Below are positions 1 through 14,189 of a stretch of 64,000 bases of DNA, piece by piece (positions within the stretch are counted from its first letter, which is position 1; the number at the start of each line of letters is the position of its first letter). A model generated the notes under the pieces. The model was not told where the DNA came from and did not search any database. It saw nothing but the letters and a program-made list of their open reading frames with translations. The stretch covers positions 186,001 to 250,000 of the forward strand of contig JAJQJQ010000085.1 in the NCBI GenBank assembly GCA_028622995.1. Reading direction: 5' to 3'. Both the position numbers and the translations under genes were made by a program. The DNA is from Panagrolaimus kolymaensis. Its lineage: Eukaryota; Nematoda; Chromadorea; Rhabditida; Panagrolaimidae.

Positions 1-3000
1 CAAAAAAAATCAAATCAAGAGCAATATAAATCCGCTGAATCTAAAAAACAACACGTCAGGAAACTTTGACCTTCTCCAGAAAAAGATAAGTTCACCTCGA
101 AGTGATCGTGTTTATTGTGTTCATTTCAAACTTTAAAAATTCAAATAAATTCATTTTTGTTAAAGAAAAATTCAAAAAAAATCAAATCAAGAGCAATATA
201 AATCCGCTGAATCTAAAAAACAACACGTCAGGCAACTTTGACCATCTCCAGAAAAAGATACGTTCACCTCGAAGTGATCGTGTTTGTTGTGTTCATTTCA
301 AACTTTAAAAATTCAAATAATGTCATTTTTGTTAAAGAAAAATTCAATAAAAATCAAATCTAGAGCAATATAATTCCGCTGAATCTAAAAAACAACACGT
401 CGGGCAACTTTGACCTTCTCCAGAAAAAGATAAGTTCACCTCGAAGTGATCGTGTTTGTTGTGTTCATTTCAAACTTTAAAAATTCAAATAAATTCGTTT
501 TTGTTAAAGAAAAATTCAATAAAAATCAAATCTAGAGCAATATAATTCCGCTGAATCTAAAAAACAAAACGTCGGGCAACTTTGACCTTCTTCAGAAAAA
601 GATACGTTCACCTCGAAGTGATCGTATTTGTTGTGTTCATTTCAAACTTTAAAAATTCAAATAAATTCATTTTTGTTGAAGAAAAAATCAATAAAAATCA
701 AATCTAGAGCAATATAATTCCGCTGAATCTAAAAAAAAATACGTCAGGCAACTTTGACCTTCTCCATAAAAAGATACGTTAACCTCGAAGTGATCGTGTT
801 TGTTGTGTTCATTTCAAACTTTAAAAATTCAAATAAATTCATTTTTGTTAAAGAAAAATTCAATAAAAATCAAATCTAGAGCAATATAATTCCGCTGAAT
901 CTAAAAAACAGCACGTCAGGCAACTTTGACCTTCTTCAGAAAAAGATACGTTCACCTCGAAGTGATCGTGTTTATTTTGTTCATTTCAAACTTTAAAAAT
1001 TCAAATAAATTCATTTTTGTTAAAGAAAAATTCAATAAAAATCAAATCTAGAGCAATATAATTCCGCTGAATCTAAAAAACAACACGTCAGGCAACTTTG
1101 ACCTTCTCCAGAAAAAGATACGTTCACCTCGAAGTGATCGTGTTTGTTGTGTTCATTTCAAACTTTAAAAATTCAAATAATGTCATTTTTGTTAAAGAAA
1201 AATTCAATAAAAATCAAATCTAGAGCAATATAAATCCGCTGAATCTAAAAAACAACACGTCAGGCAACTTTGCCCTTCTCCAGAAAAAGATAAGTTCACC
1301 TCGAAGTGATCGTGTTTATTGTGTTCATTTCAAACTTTAAAAATTCAAATAAATTCATTTTTGTTAAAGAAAAATTCAATAAAAATCAAATCTAGAGCAA
1401 TATAATTCCGCTGAATCTAAAAAACAGCACGTCAGGCAACTTTGACCTTCTTCAGAAAAAGATACGTTCACCTCGAAGTGATCGTGTTTATTTTGTTCAT
1501 TTCAAACTTTAAAAATTCAAATAAATTCATTTTTGTTAAAGAAAAAATCAATAAAAATCAAATCTAGAGCAATATAATTCCGCTGAATCTAAAAAAAAAT
1601 ACGTCAGGCAACTTTGACCTTCTCCATAAAAAGATACGTTAACCTCGAAGTGATCGTGTTTGTTGTGTTCATTTCAAACTTTAAAAATTCAAATAAATTC
1701 ATTTTTGTTAAAGAAAAATTCAATAAAAATCAAATCTAGAGCAATATAATTCCGCTGAATCTAAAAAACAGCACGTCAGGCAACTTTGACCTTCTTCAGA
1801 AAAAGATACGTTCACCTCGAAGTGATCGTGTTTATTTTGTTCATTTCAAACTTTAAAAATTCAAATAAATTCATTTTTGTTAAAGAAAAATTCAATAAAA
1901 ATCAAATCTAGAGCAATATAATTCCGCTGAATCTAAAAAACAACACGTCAGGCAACTTTGACCTTCTCCAGAAAAAGATACGTTCACCTCGAAGTGATCG
2001 TGTTTGTTGTGTTCATTTCAAACTTTAAAAATTCAAATAATGTCATTTTTGTTAAAGAAAAATTCAATAAAAATCAAATCTAGAGCAATATAAATCCGCT
2101 GAATCTAAAAAACAACACGTCAGGCAACTTTGCCCTTCTCCAGAAAAAGATAAGTTCACCTCGAAGTGATCGTGTTTATTGTGTTCATTTCAAACTTTAA
2201 AAATTCAAATAAATTCATTTTTGTTGAAGAAAAATTCAATAAAAATCAAATCTAGAGAAATATAATTCCGCTGAATCTAAAAAACAACACGTCAGGCAAC
2301 TTTGAACTTCTCTAGAAAAAGATACGTTCACCTCGAAGTGATCGTGTTTATAGTGTTCATTTCAAACTTTAAAAATTCAAATAAATTCATTTTTGTTGAA
2401 GAAAAATTCAATAAAAATCAAATCTAGAGCAATATAAATCCGCTGAATCTAAAAAACAACACGTCAGGCAACTTTGACCTTCTCCAGAAAAAGATAAGTT
2501 CACCTCGAAGTGATCGTGTTTATTGTGTTCATTTCAAACTTTAAAAATTCAAATAAATTCATTTTTATTAAAGAAAAATTCAATAAAAATCAAATCTAGA
2601 GCAATATAAATCCGCTGAATCTAAAAAACAACACGTCAGGCAACTTTGACCTTCTCCAGAAAAAGATAAGTTCACCTCGAAGTGATCGTGTTTATTGTGT
2701 TCATTTCAAACTTTAAAAATTCAAATAAATTCATTTTTGTTAAAGAAAAATTCAAAAAAAATCAAATCAAGAGCAATATAAATCCGCTGAATCTAAAAAA
2801 CAACACGTCAGGCAACTTTGACCTTCTCCAGAAAAAGATACGTTCACCTCGAAGTGATCGTGTTTGTTGTGTTCATTTCAAACTTTAAAAATTCAAATAA
2901 TGTCATTTTTGTTAAAGAAAAATTCAATAAAAATCAAATCTAGAGCAATATAATTCCGCTGAATCTAAAAAACAACACGTCGGGCAACTTTGACCTTCTC

Positions 3001-6000
3001 CAGAAAAAGATAAGTTCACCTCGAAGTGATCGTGTTTGTTGTGTTCATTTCAAACTTTAAAAATTCAAATAAATTCGTTTTTGTTAAAGAAAAATTCAAT
3101 AAAAATCAAATCTAGAGCAATATAATTCCGCTGAATCTAAAAAACAAAACGTCGGGCAACTTTGACCTTCTTCAGAAAAAGATACGTTCACCTCGAAGTG
3201 ATCGTATTTGTTGTGTTCATTTCAAACTTTAAAAATTCAAATAAATTCATTTTTGTTGAAGAAAAAATCAATAAAAATCAAATCTAGAGCAATATAATTC
3301 CGCTGAATCTAAAAAAAAATACGTCAGGCAACTTTGACCTTCTCCATAAAAAGATACGTTAACCTCGAAGTGATCGTGTTTGTTGTGTTCATTTCAAACT
3401 TTAAAAATTCAAATAAATTCATTTTTGTTAAAGAAAAATTCAATAAAAATCAAATCTAGAGCAATATAATTCCGCTGAATCTAAAAAACAACACGTCAGG
3501 CAACTTTGACCTTCTTCAGAAAAAGATACGTTCACCTCGAAGTGATCGTGTTTATTGTGTTCATTTCAAACTTTAAAAATTCAAATAAATTCATTTTTGT
3601 TAAAGAAAAATTCAATAAAAATCAAATCTAGAGCAATATAAATCCGCTGAATCTAAAAAACAACACGTCAGGCAACTTTGACCTTCTCCAGAAAAATATA
3701 AGTTCACCTCGAAGTGATCGTGTTTATTGTGTTCATTTCAAACTTTAAAAATTCAAATAAATTCATTTTTGTTGAAGAAAAATTCAATAAAAATCAAATC
3801 TAGAGCAATATAAATCCGCTGAATCTAAAAAACAACACGTCAGGCAACTTTGACCTTCTCCAGAAAAAGATAAGTTCACCTCGAAGTGATCGTGTTTATT
3901 GTGTTCATTTCAAACTTTAAAAATTCAAATAAATTCATTTTTGTTAAAGAAAAATTCAATAAAAATCAAATCTAGAGCAATATAAATCCGCTGAATCTAA
4001 AAAACAACACGTCAGGCAACTTTGACCTTCTCCAGAAAAAGATAAGTTCACCTCGAAGTGATCGTGTTTATTGTGTTCATTTCAAACTTTAAAAATTCAA
4101 ATAAATTCATTTTTGTTAAAGAAAAATTCAAAAAAAATCAAATCAAGAGCAATATAAATCCGCTGAATCTAAAAAACAACACGTCAGGCAACTTTGACCT
4201 TCTCCAGAAAAAGATACGTTCACCTCGAAGTGATCGTGTTTGTTGTGTTCATTTCAAACTTTAAAAATTCAAATAATGTCATTTTTGTTAAAGAAAAATT
4301 CAATAAAAATCAAATCTAGAGCAACATAATTCCGCTGAATCTAAAAAACAACACGTCGGGCAACTTTGACCTTCTCCAGAAAAAGATAAGTTCACCTCGA
4401 AGTGATCGTGTTTGTTGTGTTCATTTCAAACTTTAAAAATTCAAATAAATTCGTTTTTGTTAAAGAAAAATTCAATAAAAATCAAATCTAGAGCAATATA
4501 AATCCGCTGAATCTAAAAAACAACACGTCAGGCAACTTTGACCTTCTCCAGAAAAAAGATAAGTTCACCTCGAAGTGATCGTGTTTGTTGTGTTCATTTC
4601 AAACTTTAAAAATTCAAATAATGTCATTTTTGTTAAAGAAAAATTCAATAAAAATCAAATCTAGAGCAATATAATTCCGCTGAATCTAAAAAACAACACG
4701 TCAGGCAACTTTGACCTTCTCCAGAAAAAGATACGTTCACCTCGAAGTGATCGTGTTTATTGTGTTCATTTCAAACTTTAAAAATTCAAATAAATTCATT
4801 TTTGTTAAAGAAAAATTCAATAAAAATCAAATCTAGAGCAATATAAATCCGCTGAATCTAGAAAACAACACGTCAGGCAACTTTGACCTTCTCCAGAAAA
4901 AGATAAGTTCACCTCGAAGTGATCGTGTTTATTGTGTTCATTTCAAACTTTAAAAATTCAAATAAATTCATTTTTGTTAAAGAAAAATTCAATAAAAATC
5001 AAATCTAGAGCAATATAAATCCGCTGAATCTAAAAAACAACACGTCAGGCAACTTTGACCTTCTCCAGAAAAAGATAAGTTCACCTCGAAGTGATCGTGT
5101 TTATTGTGTTCATTTCAAACTTTAAAAATTCAAATAAATTCATTTTTGTTAAAGAAAAATTCAAAAAAAATCAAATCAAGAGCAATATAAATCCGCTGAA
5201 TCTAAAAAACAACACGTCAGGCAACTTTGACCTTCTCCAGAAAAAGATACGCTCACCTCGAAGTGATCGTGTTTGTTGTGTTCATTTCAAACTTTAAAAA
5301 TTCAAATAATGTCATTTTTGTTAAAGAAAAATTCAATAAAAATCAAATCTAGAGCAATATAATTCCGCTGAATCTAAAAAACAACACGTCGGGCAACTTT
5401 GACCTTCTCCAGAAAAAGATAAGTTCACCTCGAAGTGATCGTGTTTGTTGTGTTCATTTCAAACTTTAAAAATTCAAATAAATTCGTTTTTGTTAAAGAA
5501 AAATTCAATAAAAATCAAATCTAGAGCAATATAATTCCGCTGAATCTAAAAAACAAAACGTCGGGCAACTTTGACCTTCTTAAGAAAAAGATACGTTCAC
5601 CTCGAAGTGATCGTATTTGTTGTGTTCATTTCAAACTTTAAAAATTCAAATAAATTCATTTTTGTTGAAGAAAAAATCAATAAAAATAAAATCTAGAGCA
5701 ATATAATTCCGCTGAATCTAAAAAAAAATACGTCAGGCAACTTTGACCTTCTTCAGAAAAAGATACGTTCACCTCGAAGTGTTCGTGTTTATTTTGTTCA
5801 TTTCAAACTTTAAAAATTCAAATAAATTCATTTTTGTTAAAGAAAAATTCAATAAAAATCAAATCTAGAGCAATATAATTCCGCTGAATCTAAAAAACAA
5901 CACGTCAGGATACTTTGACCTTCTCCAGAAAAAGATACGTTCACCTCGAAGTGATCGTGTTTGTTGTGTTCATTTCAAACTTTAAAAATTCAAATAATGT

Positions 6001-9000
6001 CATTTTTGTTAAAGAAAAATTCAATAAAAATCAAATCTAGAGCAATATAAATCCGCTGAATCTAAAAAACAACACGTCAGGCAACTTTGACCTTCTCCAG
6101 AAAAAGATAAGTTCACCTCGAAGTGATCGTGTTTATTGTGTTCATTTCAAACTTTAAAAATTCAAATAAATTCATTTTTGTTGAAGAAAAATTCAATAAA
6201 AATCAAATCTAGAGAAATATAATTCCGCTGAAACTAAAAAACAACACGTCAGGCAACTTTGAACTTCTCTAGAAAAAGATACGTTCACCTCGAAGTGATC
6301 GTGTTTGTTGAGTTCATTTCAAACTTTAAAAATTCAAATAAATTCATTTTTGTTGAAGAAAAATTCAATAAAAATCAAATCTAGAGCAATATAAATCCGC
6401 TGAATCTAAAAAACAACACGTCAGGCAACTTTGACCTTCTCCAGAAAAAGATAAGTTCACCTCGAAGTGATCGTGTTTATTGTGTTCATTTCAAACTTTA
6501 AAAATTCAAATAAATTCATTTTTGTTAAAGAAAAATTCAAAAAAAATCAAATCAAGAGCAATATAAATCCGCTGAATCTAAAAAACAACACGTCAGGCAA
6601 CTTTGACCTTCTCCAGAAAAAGATACGTTCACCTCGAAGTGATCGTGTTTATTGTGTTCATTTCAAACTTTAAAAATTCAAATAAATTCATTTTTGTTAA
6701 AGAAAAATTCAATAAAAATCAAATCTAGAGCAATATAAATCCGCTGAATCTAAAAAACAACACGTCAGGCAACTTTGACCTTCTCCAGAAAAAGATAAGT
6801 TCACCTCGAAGTGATCGTGTTTATTGTGTTCATTTCAAACTTTAAAAATTCAAATAAATTCATTTTTGTTAAAGAAAAATTCAATAAAAATCAAATCTAG
6901 AGCAATATAAATCCGCTGAATCTAAAAAACAACACGTCAGGAAACTTTGACCTTCTCCAGAAAAAGATAAGTTCACCTCGAAGTGATCGTGTTTATTGTG
7001 TTCATTTCAAACTTTAAAAATTCAAATAAATTCATTTTTGTTAAAGAAAAATTCAAAAAAAATCAAATCAAGAGCAATATAAATCCGCTGAATCTAAAAA
7101 ACAACACGTCAGGCAACTTTGACCATCTCCAGAAAAAGATACGTTCACCTCGAAGTGATCGTGTTTGTTGTGTTCATTTCAAACTTTAAAAATTCAAATA
7201 ATGTCATTTTTGTTAAAGAAAAATTCAATAAAAATCAAATCTAGAGCAATATAATTCCGCTGAATCTAAAAAACAACACGTCGGGCAACTTTGACCTTCT
7301 CCAGAAAAAGATAAGTTCACCTCGAAGTGATCGTGTTTGTTGTGTTCATTTCAAACTTTAAAAATTCAAATAAATTCGTTTTTGTTAAAGAAAAATTCAA
7401 TAAAAATCAAATCTAGAGCAATATAATTCCGCTGAATCTAAAAAACAAAACGTCGGGCAACTTTGACCTTCTTCAGAAAAAGATACGTTCACCTCGAAGT
7501 GATCGTATTTGTTGTGTTCATTTCAAACTTTAAAAATTCAAATAAATTCATTTTTGTTGAAGAAAAAATCAATAAAAATCAAATCTAGAGCAATATAATT
7601 CCGCTGAATCTAAAAAAAAATACGTCAGGCAACTTTGACCTTCTCCATAAAAAGATACGTTAACCTCGAAGTGATCGTGTTTGTTGTGTTCATTTCAAAC
7701 TTTAAAAATTCAAATAAATTCATTTTTGTTAAAGAAAAATTCAATAAAAATCAAATCTAGAGCAATATAATTCCGCTGAATCTAAAAAACAGCACGTCAG
7801 GCAACTTTGACCTTCTTCAGAAAAAGATACGTTCACCTCGAAGTGATCGTGTTTATTTTGTTCATTTCAAACTTTAAAAATTCAAATAAATTCATTTTTG
7901 TTAAAGAAAAATTCAATAAAAATCAAATCTAGAGCAATATAATTCCGCTGAATCTAAAAAACAACACGTCAGGCAACTTTGACCTTCTCCAGAAAAAGAT
8001 ACGTTCACCTCGAAGTGATCGTGTTTGTTGTGTTCATTTCAAACTTTAAAAATTCAAATAATGTCATTTTTGTTAAAGAAAAATTCAATAAAAATCAAAT
8101 CTAGAGCAATATAAATCCGCTGAATCTAAAAAACAACACGTCAGGCAACTTTGACCTTCTCCAGAAAAAGATAAGTTCACCTCGAAGTGATCGTGTTTAT
8201 TGTGTTCATTTCAAACTTTAAAAATTCAAATAAATTCATTTTTGTTGAAGAAAAATTCAATAAAAATCAAATCTAGAGAAATATAATTCCGCTGAATCTA
8301 AAAAACAACACGTCAGGCAACTTTGAACTTCTCTAGAAAAAGATACGTTCACCTCGAAGTGATCGTGTTTATAGTGTTCATTTCAAACTTTAAAAATTCA
8401 AATAAATTCATTTTTGTTGAAGAAAAATTCAATAAAAATCAAATCTAGAGCAATATAAATCCGCTGAATCTAAAAAACAACACGTCAGGCAACTTTGACC
8501 TTCTCCAGAAAAAGATAAGTTCACCTCGAAGTGATCGTGTTTATTGTGTTCATTTCAAACTTTAAAAATTCAAATAAATTCATTTTTATTAAAGAAAAAT
8601 TCAATAAAAATCAAATCTAGAGCAATATAAATCCGCTGAATCTAAAAAACAACACGTCAGGCAACTTTGACCTTCTCCAGAAAAAGATAAGTTCACCTCG
8701 AAGTGATCGTGTTTATTGTGTTCATTTCAAACTTTAAAAATTCAAATAATGTCATTTTTGTTAAAGAAAAATTCAATAAAAATCAAATCTAGAGCAATAT
8801 AATTCCGCTGAATCTAAAAAACAACACGTCGGGCAACTTTGACCTTCTCCAGAAAAAGATAAGTTCACCTCGAAGTGATCGTGTTTGTTGTGTTCATTTC
8901 AAACTTTAAAAATTCAAATAAATTCGTTTTTGTTAAAGAAAAATTCAATAAAAATCAAATCTAGAGCAATATAATTCCGCTGAATCTAAAAAACAAAACG

Positions 9001-11093
9001 TCGGGCAACTTTGACCTTCTTCAGAAAAAGATACGTTCACCTCGAAGTGATCGTATTTGTTGTGTTCATTTCAAACTTTAAAAATTCAAATAAATTCATT
9101 TTTGTTGAAGAAAAAATCAATAAAAATCAAATCTAGAGCAATATAATTCCGCTGAATCTAAAAAAAAATACGTCAGGCAACTTTGACCTTCTCCATAAAA
9201 AGATACGTTAACCTCGAAGTGATCGTGTTTGTTGTGTTCATTTCAAACTTTAAAAATTCAAATAAATTCATTTTTGTTAAAGAAAAATTCAATAAAAATC
9301 AAATCTAGAGCAATATAATTCCGCTGAATCTAAAAAACAACACGTCAGGCAACTTTGACCTTCTTCAGAAAAAGATACGTTCACCTCGAAGTGATCGTGT
9401 TTATTGTGTTCATTTCAAACTTTAAAAATTCAAATAAATTCATTTTTGTTAAAGAAAAATTCAATAAAAATCAAATCTAGAGCAATATAATTCCGCTGAA
9501 TCTAAAAAACAACACGTCAGGCAACTTTGACCTTCTCCAGAAAAAGATACGTTCACCTCGAAGTGATCGTGTTTGTTGTGTTCATTTCAAACTTTAAAAA
9601 TTCAAATAATGTCATTTTTGTTAAAGAAAAATTCAATAAAAATCAAATCTAGAGCAATATAATTCCGCTGAATCTAAAAAACAACACGTCGGGCAACTTT
9701 GACCTTCTCCAGAAAAAGATAAGTTCACCTCGAAGTGATCGTGTTTGTTGTGTTCATTTCAAACTTTAAAAATTCAAATAAATTCGTTTTTGTTAAAGAA
9801 AAATTCAATAAAAATCAAATCTAGAGCAATATAATTCCGCTGAATCTAAAAAACAAAACGTCGGGCAACTTTGACCTTCTTCAGAAAAAGATACGTTCAC
9901 CTCGAAGTGATCGTATTTGTTGTGTTCATTTCAAACTTTAAAAATTCAAATAAATTCATTTTTGTTGAAGAAAAAATCAATAAAAATCAAATCTAGAGCA
10001 ATATAATTCCGCTGAATCTAAAAAAAAATACGTCAGGCAACTTTGACCTTCTCCATAAAAAGATACGTTAACCTCGAAGTGATCGTGTTTGTTGTGTTCA
10101 TTTCAAACTTTAAAAATTCAAATAAATTCATTTTTGTTAAAGAAAAATTCAATAAAAATCAAATCTAGAGCAATATAATTCCGCTGAATCTAAAAAACAA
10201 CACGTCAGGCAACTTTGACCTTCTTCAGAAAAAGATACGTTCACCTCGAAGTGATCGTGTTTATTGTGTTCATTTCAAACTTTAAAAATTCAAATAAATT
10301 CATTTTTGTTAAAGAAAAATTCAATAAAAATCAAATCTAGAGCAATATAATTCCGCTGAATCTAAAAAACAACACGTCAGGCAACTTTGACCTTCTCCAG
10401 AAAAAGATACGTTCACCTCGAAGTGATCGTGTTTGTTGTGTTCATTTCAAACTTTAAAAATTCAAATAATGTCATTTTTGTTAAAGAAAAATTCAATAAA
10501 AATCAAATCTAGAGCAATATAATTCCGCTGAATCTAAAAAACAACACGTCGGGCAACTTTGACCTTCTCCAGAAAAAGATAAGTTCACCTCGAAGTGATC
10601 GTGTTTGTTGTGTTCATTTCAAACTTTAAAAATTCAAATAAATTCGTTTTTGTTAAAGAAAAATTCAATAAAAATCAAATCTAGAGCAATATAATTCCGC
10701 TGAATCTAAAAAACAAAACGTCGGGCAACTTTGACCTTCTTCAGAAAAAGATACGTTCACCTCGAAGTGATCGTATTTGTTGTGTTCATTTCAAACTTTA
10801 AAAATTCAAATAAATTCATTTTTGTTGAAGAAAAAATCAATAAAAATCAAATCTAGAGCAATATAATTCCGCTGAATCTAAAAAAAAATACGTCAGGCAA
10901 CTTTGACCTTCTCCATAAAAAGATACGTTAACCTCGAAGTGATCGTGTTTGTTGTGTTCATTTCAAACTTTAAAAATTCAAATAAATTCATTTTTGTTAA
11001 AGAAAAATTCAATAAAAATCAAATCTAGAGCAATATAATTCCGCTGAATCTAAAAAACAACACGTCAGGCAACTTTGACCTTCTTCAGAAAAA
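1..11093. repeat. HOR zone 1: 860-bp (5-mer) repeats
   Basis: The marker AATAATGTC occurs at 321, 1181, 2041, 2901, 4277, 4622, 5310, 5998, 7202, 8062, 8750, 9610 and 10470, with steps of 860 (5 x 172) prominent and others at 688, 1204 and 1376. Other markers private to or concentrated in this zone and the next are GTATTTG, GTTGAAGAAAAAATC, a nine-A run before TACGTC, and GATACGTTAACC. Blocks with 860-bp periodicity are clearest at about 685-2220 (both copies share the rare TTTGCCCTTC at 1272 and 2132) and at 8750-11107, where about 2.7 copies look almost identical. A 1-base insertion in the A run at 4552-4557 shifts register once. Confidence 0.85.
85..256. repeat. Class V monomer (stop-less variant), first full copy
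   Basis: Class V reads TTCAAAAAAAATC and AATCAAGAGC where class A reads TTCAATAAAAATC and AATCTAGAGC. The changes remove a TAA and a TAG in one frame and destroy the TCTAGA site. Fourteen intact copies start at 85, 2665, 4041, 5074, 6450, 6966, 24338, 25199, 26059, 26747, 28123, 30368, 32613 and 35020. A copy at about 33817 has regained a TAA (AATAAAAAAAAAATC), and the right part of another is seen at base 1. The linked changes show these copies share one ancestor. The 68-residue open frame they create begins with GTG and crosses the monomer junction; I do not call it a gene. Confidence 0.9.
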
Positions 11094-13870
11094 GATACGT
11101 TCACCTCGAAGTGATCGTATTTGTTGTGTTCATTTCAAACTTTAAAAATTCAAATAAATTCATTTTTGTTGAAGAAAAAATCAATAAAAATCAAATCTAG
11201 AGCAATATAATTCCGCTGAATCTAAAAAAAAATACGTCAGGCAACTTTGACCTTCTCCATAAAAAGATACGTTAACCTCGAAGTGATCGTGTTTGTTGTG
11301 TTCATTTCAAACTTTAAAAATTCAAATAAATTCATTTTTGTTAAAGAAAAATTCAATAAAAATCAAATCTAGAGCAATATAATTCCGCTGAATCTAAAAA
11401 ACAACACGTCAGGCAACTTTGACCTTCTTCAGAAAAAGATACGTTCACCTCGAAGTGATCGTGTTTATTGTGTTCATTTCAAACTTTAAAAATTCAAATA
11501 AATTCATTTTTGTTGAAGAAAAAATCAATAAAAATCAAATCTAGAGCAATATAATTCCGCTGAATCTAAAAAAAAATACGTCAGGCAACTTTGACCTTCT
11601 CCATAAAAAGATACGTAAACCTCGAAGTGATCGTGTTTGTTGTGTTCATTTCAAACTTTAAAAATTCAAATAAATTCATTTTTGTTAAAGAAAAATTCAA
11701 TAAAAATCAAATCTAGAGCAATATAAATCCGCTGAATCTAAAAAACAACACGTCAGGCAACTTTGACCTTCTCCAGAAAAAGATAAGTTCACCTCGAAGT
11801 GATCGTATTTGTTGTGTTCATTTCAAACTTTAAAAATTCAAATAAATTCATTTTTGTTGAAGAAAAAATCAATAAAAATCAAATCTAGAGCAATATAATT
11901 CCGCTGAATCTAAAAAAAAATACGTCAGGCAACTTTGACCTTCTCCATAAAAAGATACGTTAACCTCGAAGTGATCGTGTTTGTTGTGTTCATTTCAAAC
12001 TTTAAAAATTCAAATAAATTCATTTTTGTTAAAGAAAAATTCAATAAAAATCAAATCTAGAGCAATATAATTCCGCTGAATCTAAAAAACAACACGTCAG
12101 GCAACTTTGACCTTCTTCAGAAAAAGATACGTTCACCTCGAAGTGATCGTATTTGTTGTGTTCATTTCAAACTTTAAAAATTCAAATAAATTCATTTTTG
12201 TTGAAGAAAAAATCAATAAAAATCAAATCTAGAGCAATATAATTCCGCTGAATCTAAAAAAAAATACGTCAGGCAACTTTGACCTTCTCCATAAAAAGAT
12301 ACGTTAACCTCGAAGTGATCGTGTTTGTTGTGTTCATTTCAAACTTTAAAAATTCAAATAAATTCATTTTTGTTAAAGAAAAATTCAATAAAAATCAAAT
12401 CTAGAGCAATATAATTCCGCTGAATCTAAAAAACAACACGTCAGGCAACTTTGACCTTCTTCAGAAAAAGATACGTTCACCTCGAAGTGATCGTGTTTAT
12501 TGTGTTCATTTCAAACTTTAAAAATTCAAATAAATTCATTTTTGTTGAAGAAAAAATCAATAAAAATCAAATCTAGAGCAATATAATTCCGCTGAATCTA
12601 AAAAAAAATACGTCAGGCAACTTTGACCTTCTCCATAAAAAGATACGTTAACCTCGAAGTGATCGTGTTTGTTGTGTTCATTTCAAACTTTAAAAATTCA
12701 AATAAATTCATTTTTGTTAAAGAAAAATTCAATAAAAATCAAATCTAGAGCAATATAAATCCGCTGAATCTAAAAAACAACACGTCAGGCAACTTTGACC
12801 TTCTCCAGAAAAAGATAAGTTCACCTCGAAGTGATCGTATTTGTTGTGTTCATTTCAAACTTTAAAAATTCAAATAAATTCATTTTTGTTGAAGAAAAAA
12901 TCAATAAAAATCAAATCTAGAGCAATATAATTCCGCTGAATCTAAAAAAAAATACGTCAGGCAACTTTGACCTTCTCCATAAAAAGATACGTTAACCTCG
13001 AAGTGATCGTGTTTGTTGTGTTCATTTCAAACTTTAAAAATTCAAATAAATTCATTTTTGTTAAAGAAAAATTCAATAAAAATCAAATCTAGAGCAATAT
13101 AATTCCGCTGAATCTAAAAAACAACACGTCAGGCAACTTTGACCTTCTTCAGAAAAAGATACGTTCACCTCGAAGTGATCGTATTTGTTGTGTTCATTTC
13201 AAACTTTAAAAATTCAAATAAATTCATTTTTGTTGAAGAAAAAATCAATAAAAATCAAATCTAGAGCAATATAATTCCGCTGAATCTAAAAAAAAATACG
13301 TCAGGCAACTTTGACCTTCTCCATAAAAAGATACGTTAACCTCGAAGTGATCGTGTTTGTTGTGTTCATTTCAAACTTTAAAAATTCAAATAAATTCATT
13401 TTTGTTAAAGAAAAATTCAATAAAAATCAAATCTAGAGCAATATAATTCCGCTGAATCTAAAAAACAACACGTCAGGCAACTTTGACCTTCTTCAGAAAA
13501 AGATACGTTCACCTCGAAGTGATCGTGTTTATTGTGTTCATTTCAAACTTTAAAAATTCAAATAAATTCATTTTTGTTGAAGAAAAAATCAATAAAAATC
13601 AAATCTAGAGCAATATAATTCCGCTGAATCTAAAAAAAAATACGTCAGGCAACTTTGACCTTCTCCATAAAAAGATACGTTAACCTCGAAGTGATCGTGT
13701 TTGTTGTGTTCATTTCAAACTTTAAAAATTCAAATAAATTCATTTTTGTTAAAGAAAAATTCAATAAAAATCAAATCTAGAGCAATATAAATCCGCTGAA
13801 TCTAAAAAACAACACGTCAGGCAACTTTGACCTTCTCCAGAAAAAGATAAGTTCACCTCGAAGTGATCGT
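11094..13870. repeat. HOR zone 2: 1,032-bp (6-mer) repeats, about 2.7 copies
   Basis: The marker GTATTTG lies at 11117, 11805, 12149, 12837 and 13181 (spacings 688, 344, 688, 344), so the pattern repeats every 1,032 bp. The order within a copy, starting at 11094, 12126 and 13158, is GATACG/GTATTT; GTTAACC; GATACG/TATTGTG with GTTGAAG; GTTAACC with AAATCC; then GATAAG/GTATTT and GTTAACC in complete copies. It grows directly out of the last 860-bp unit of zone 1 and uses the same monomer variants. One private change is GATACGTAAACC at about 11610. Confidence 0.85.
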
Positions 13871-14189
13871 GTTTATTGTGTTCATTTCAAACTTTAAAAA
13901 TTCAAATAAATTCATTTTTGTTAAAGAAAAATTCAATAAAAATCAAATCTAGAGCAATTTAAATCCGCTGAATCTAAAAAACAACACGTCAGGCAACTTT
14001 GACCTTCTCCAGAAAAAGATAAGTTCACCTTGAAGTGATCGTGTTTCTTGTGTTCATTTCAAACTTTAAAAATTCAAATAAATTCATTTTTGTTAAAGAA
14101 AAATTAAATAAAAATCAAATCTAGAGCAATATAAATCCGCTGAATCTAAAAAACAACACGTCAGGCTACTTTGACCTTCTCCAGAAAAA

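Noticed and set aside
102..308. 68-residue open frame (starting at 102 and at 13 other class V monomers) as a gene family
   Set aside because: It starts at GTG, spans a monomer junction, is low-complexity (K, N, F and I rich), and exists only where two stops were lost in a satellite variant. There is no promoter, intron, signal or domain to support coding.
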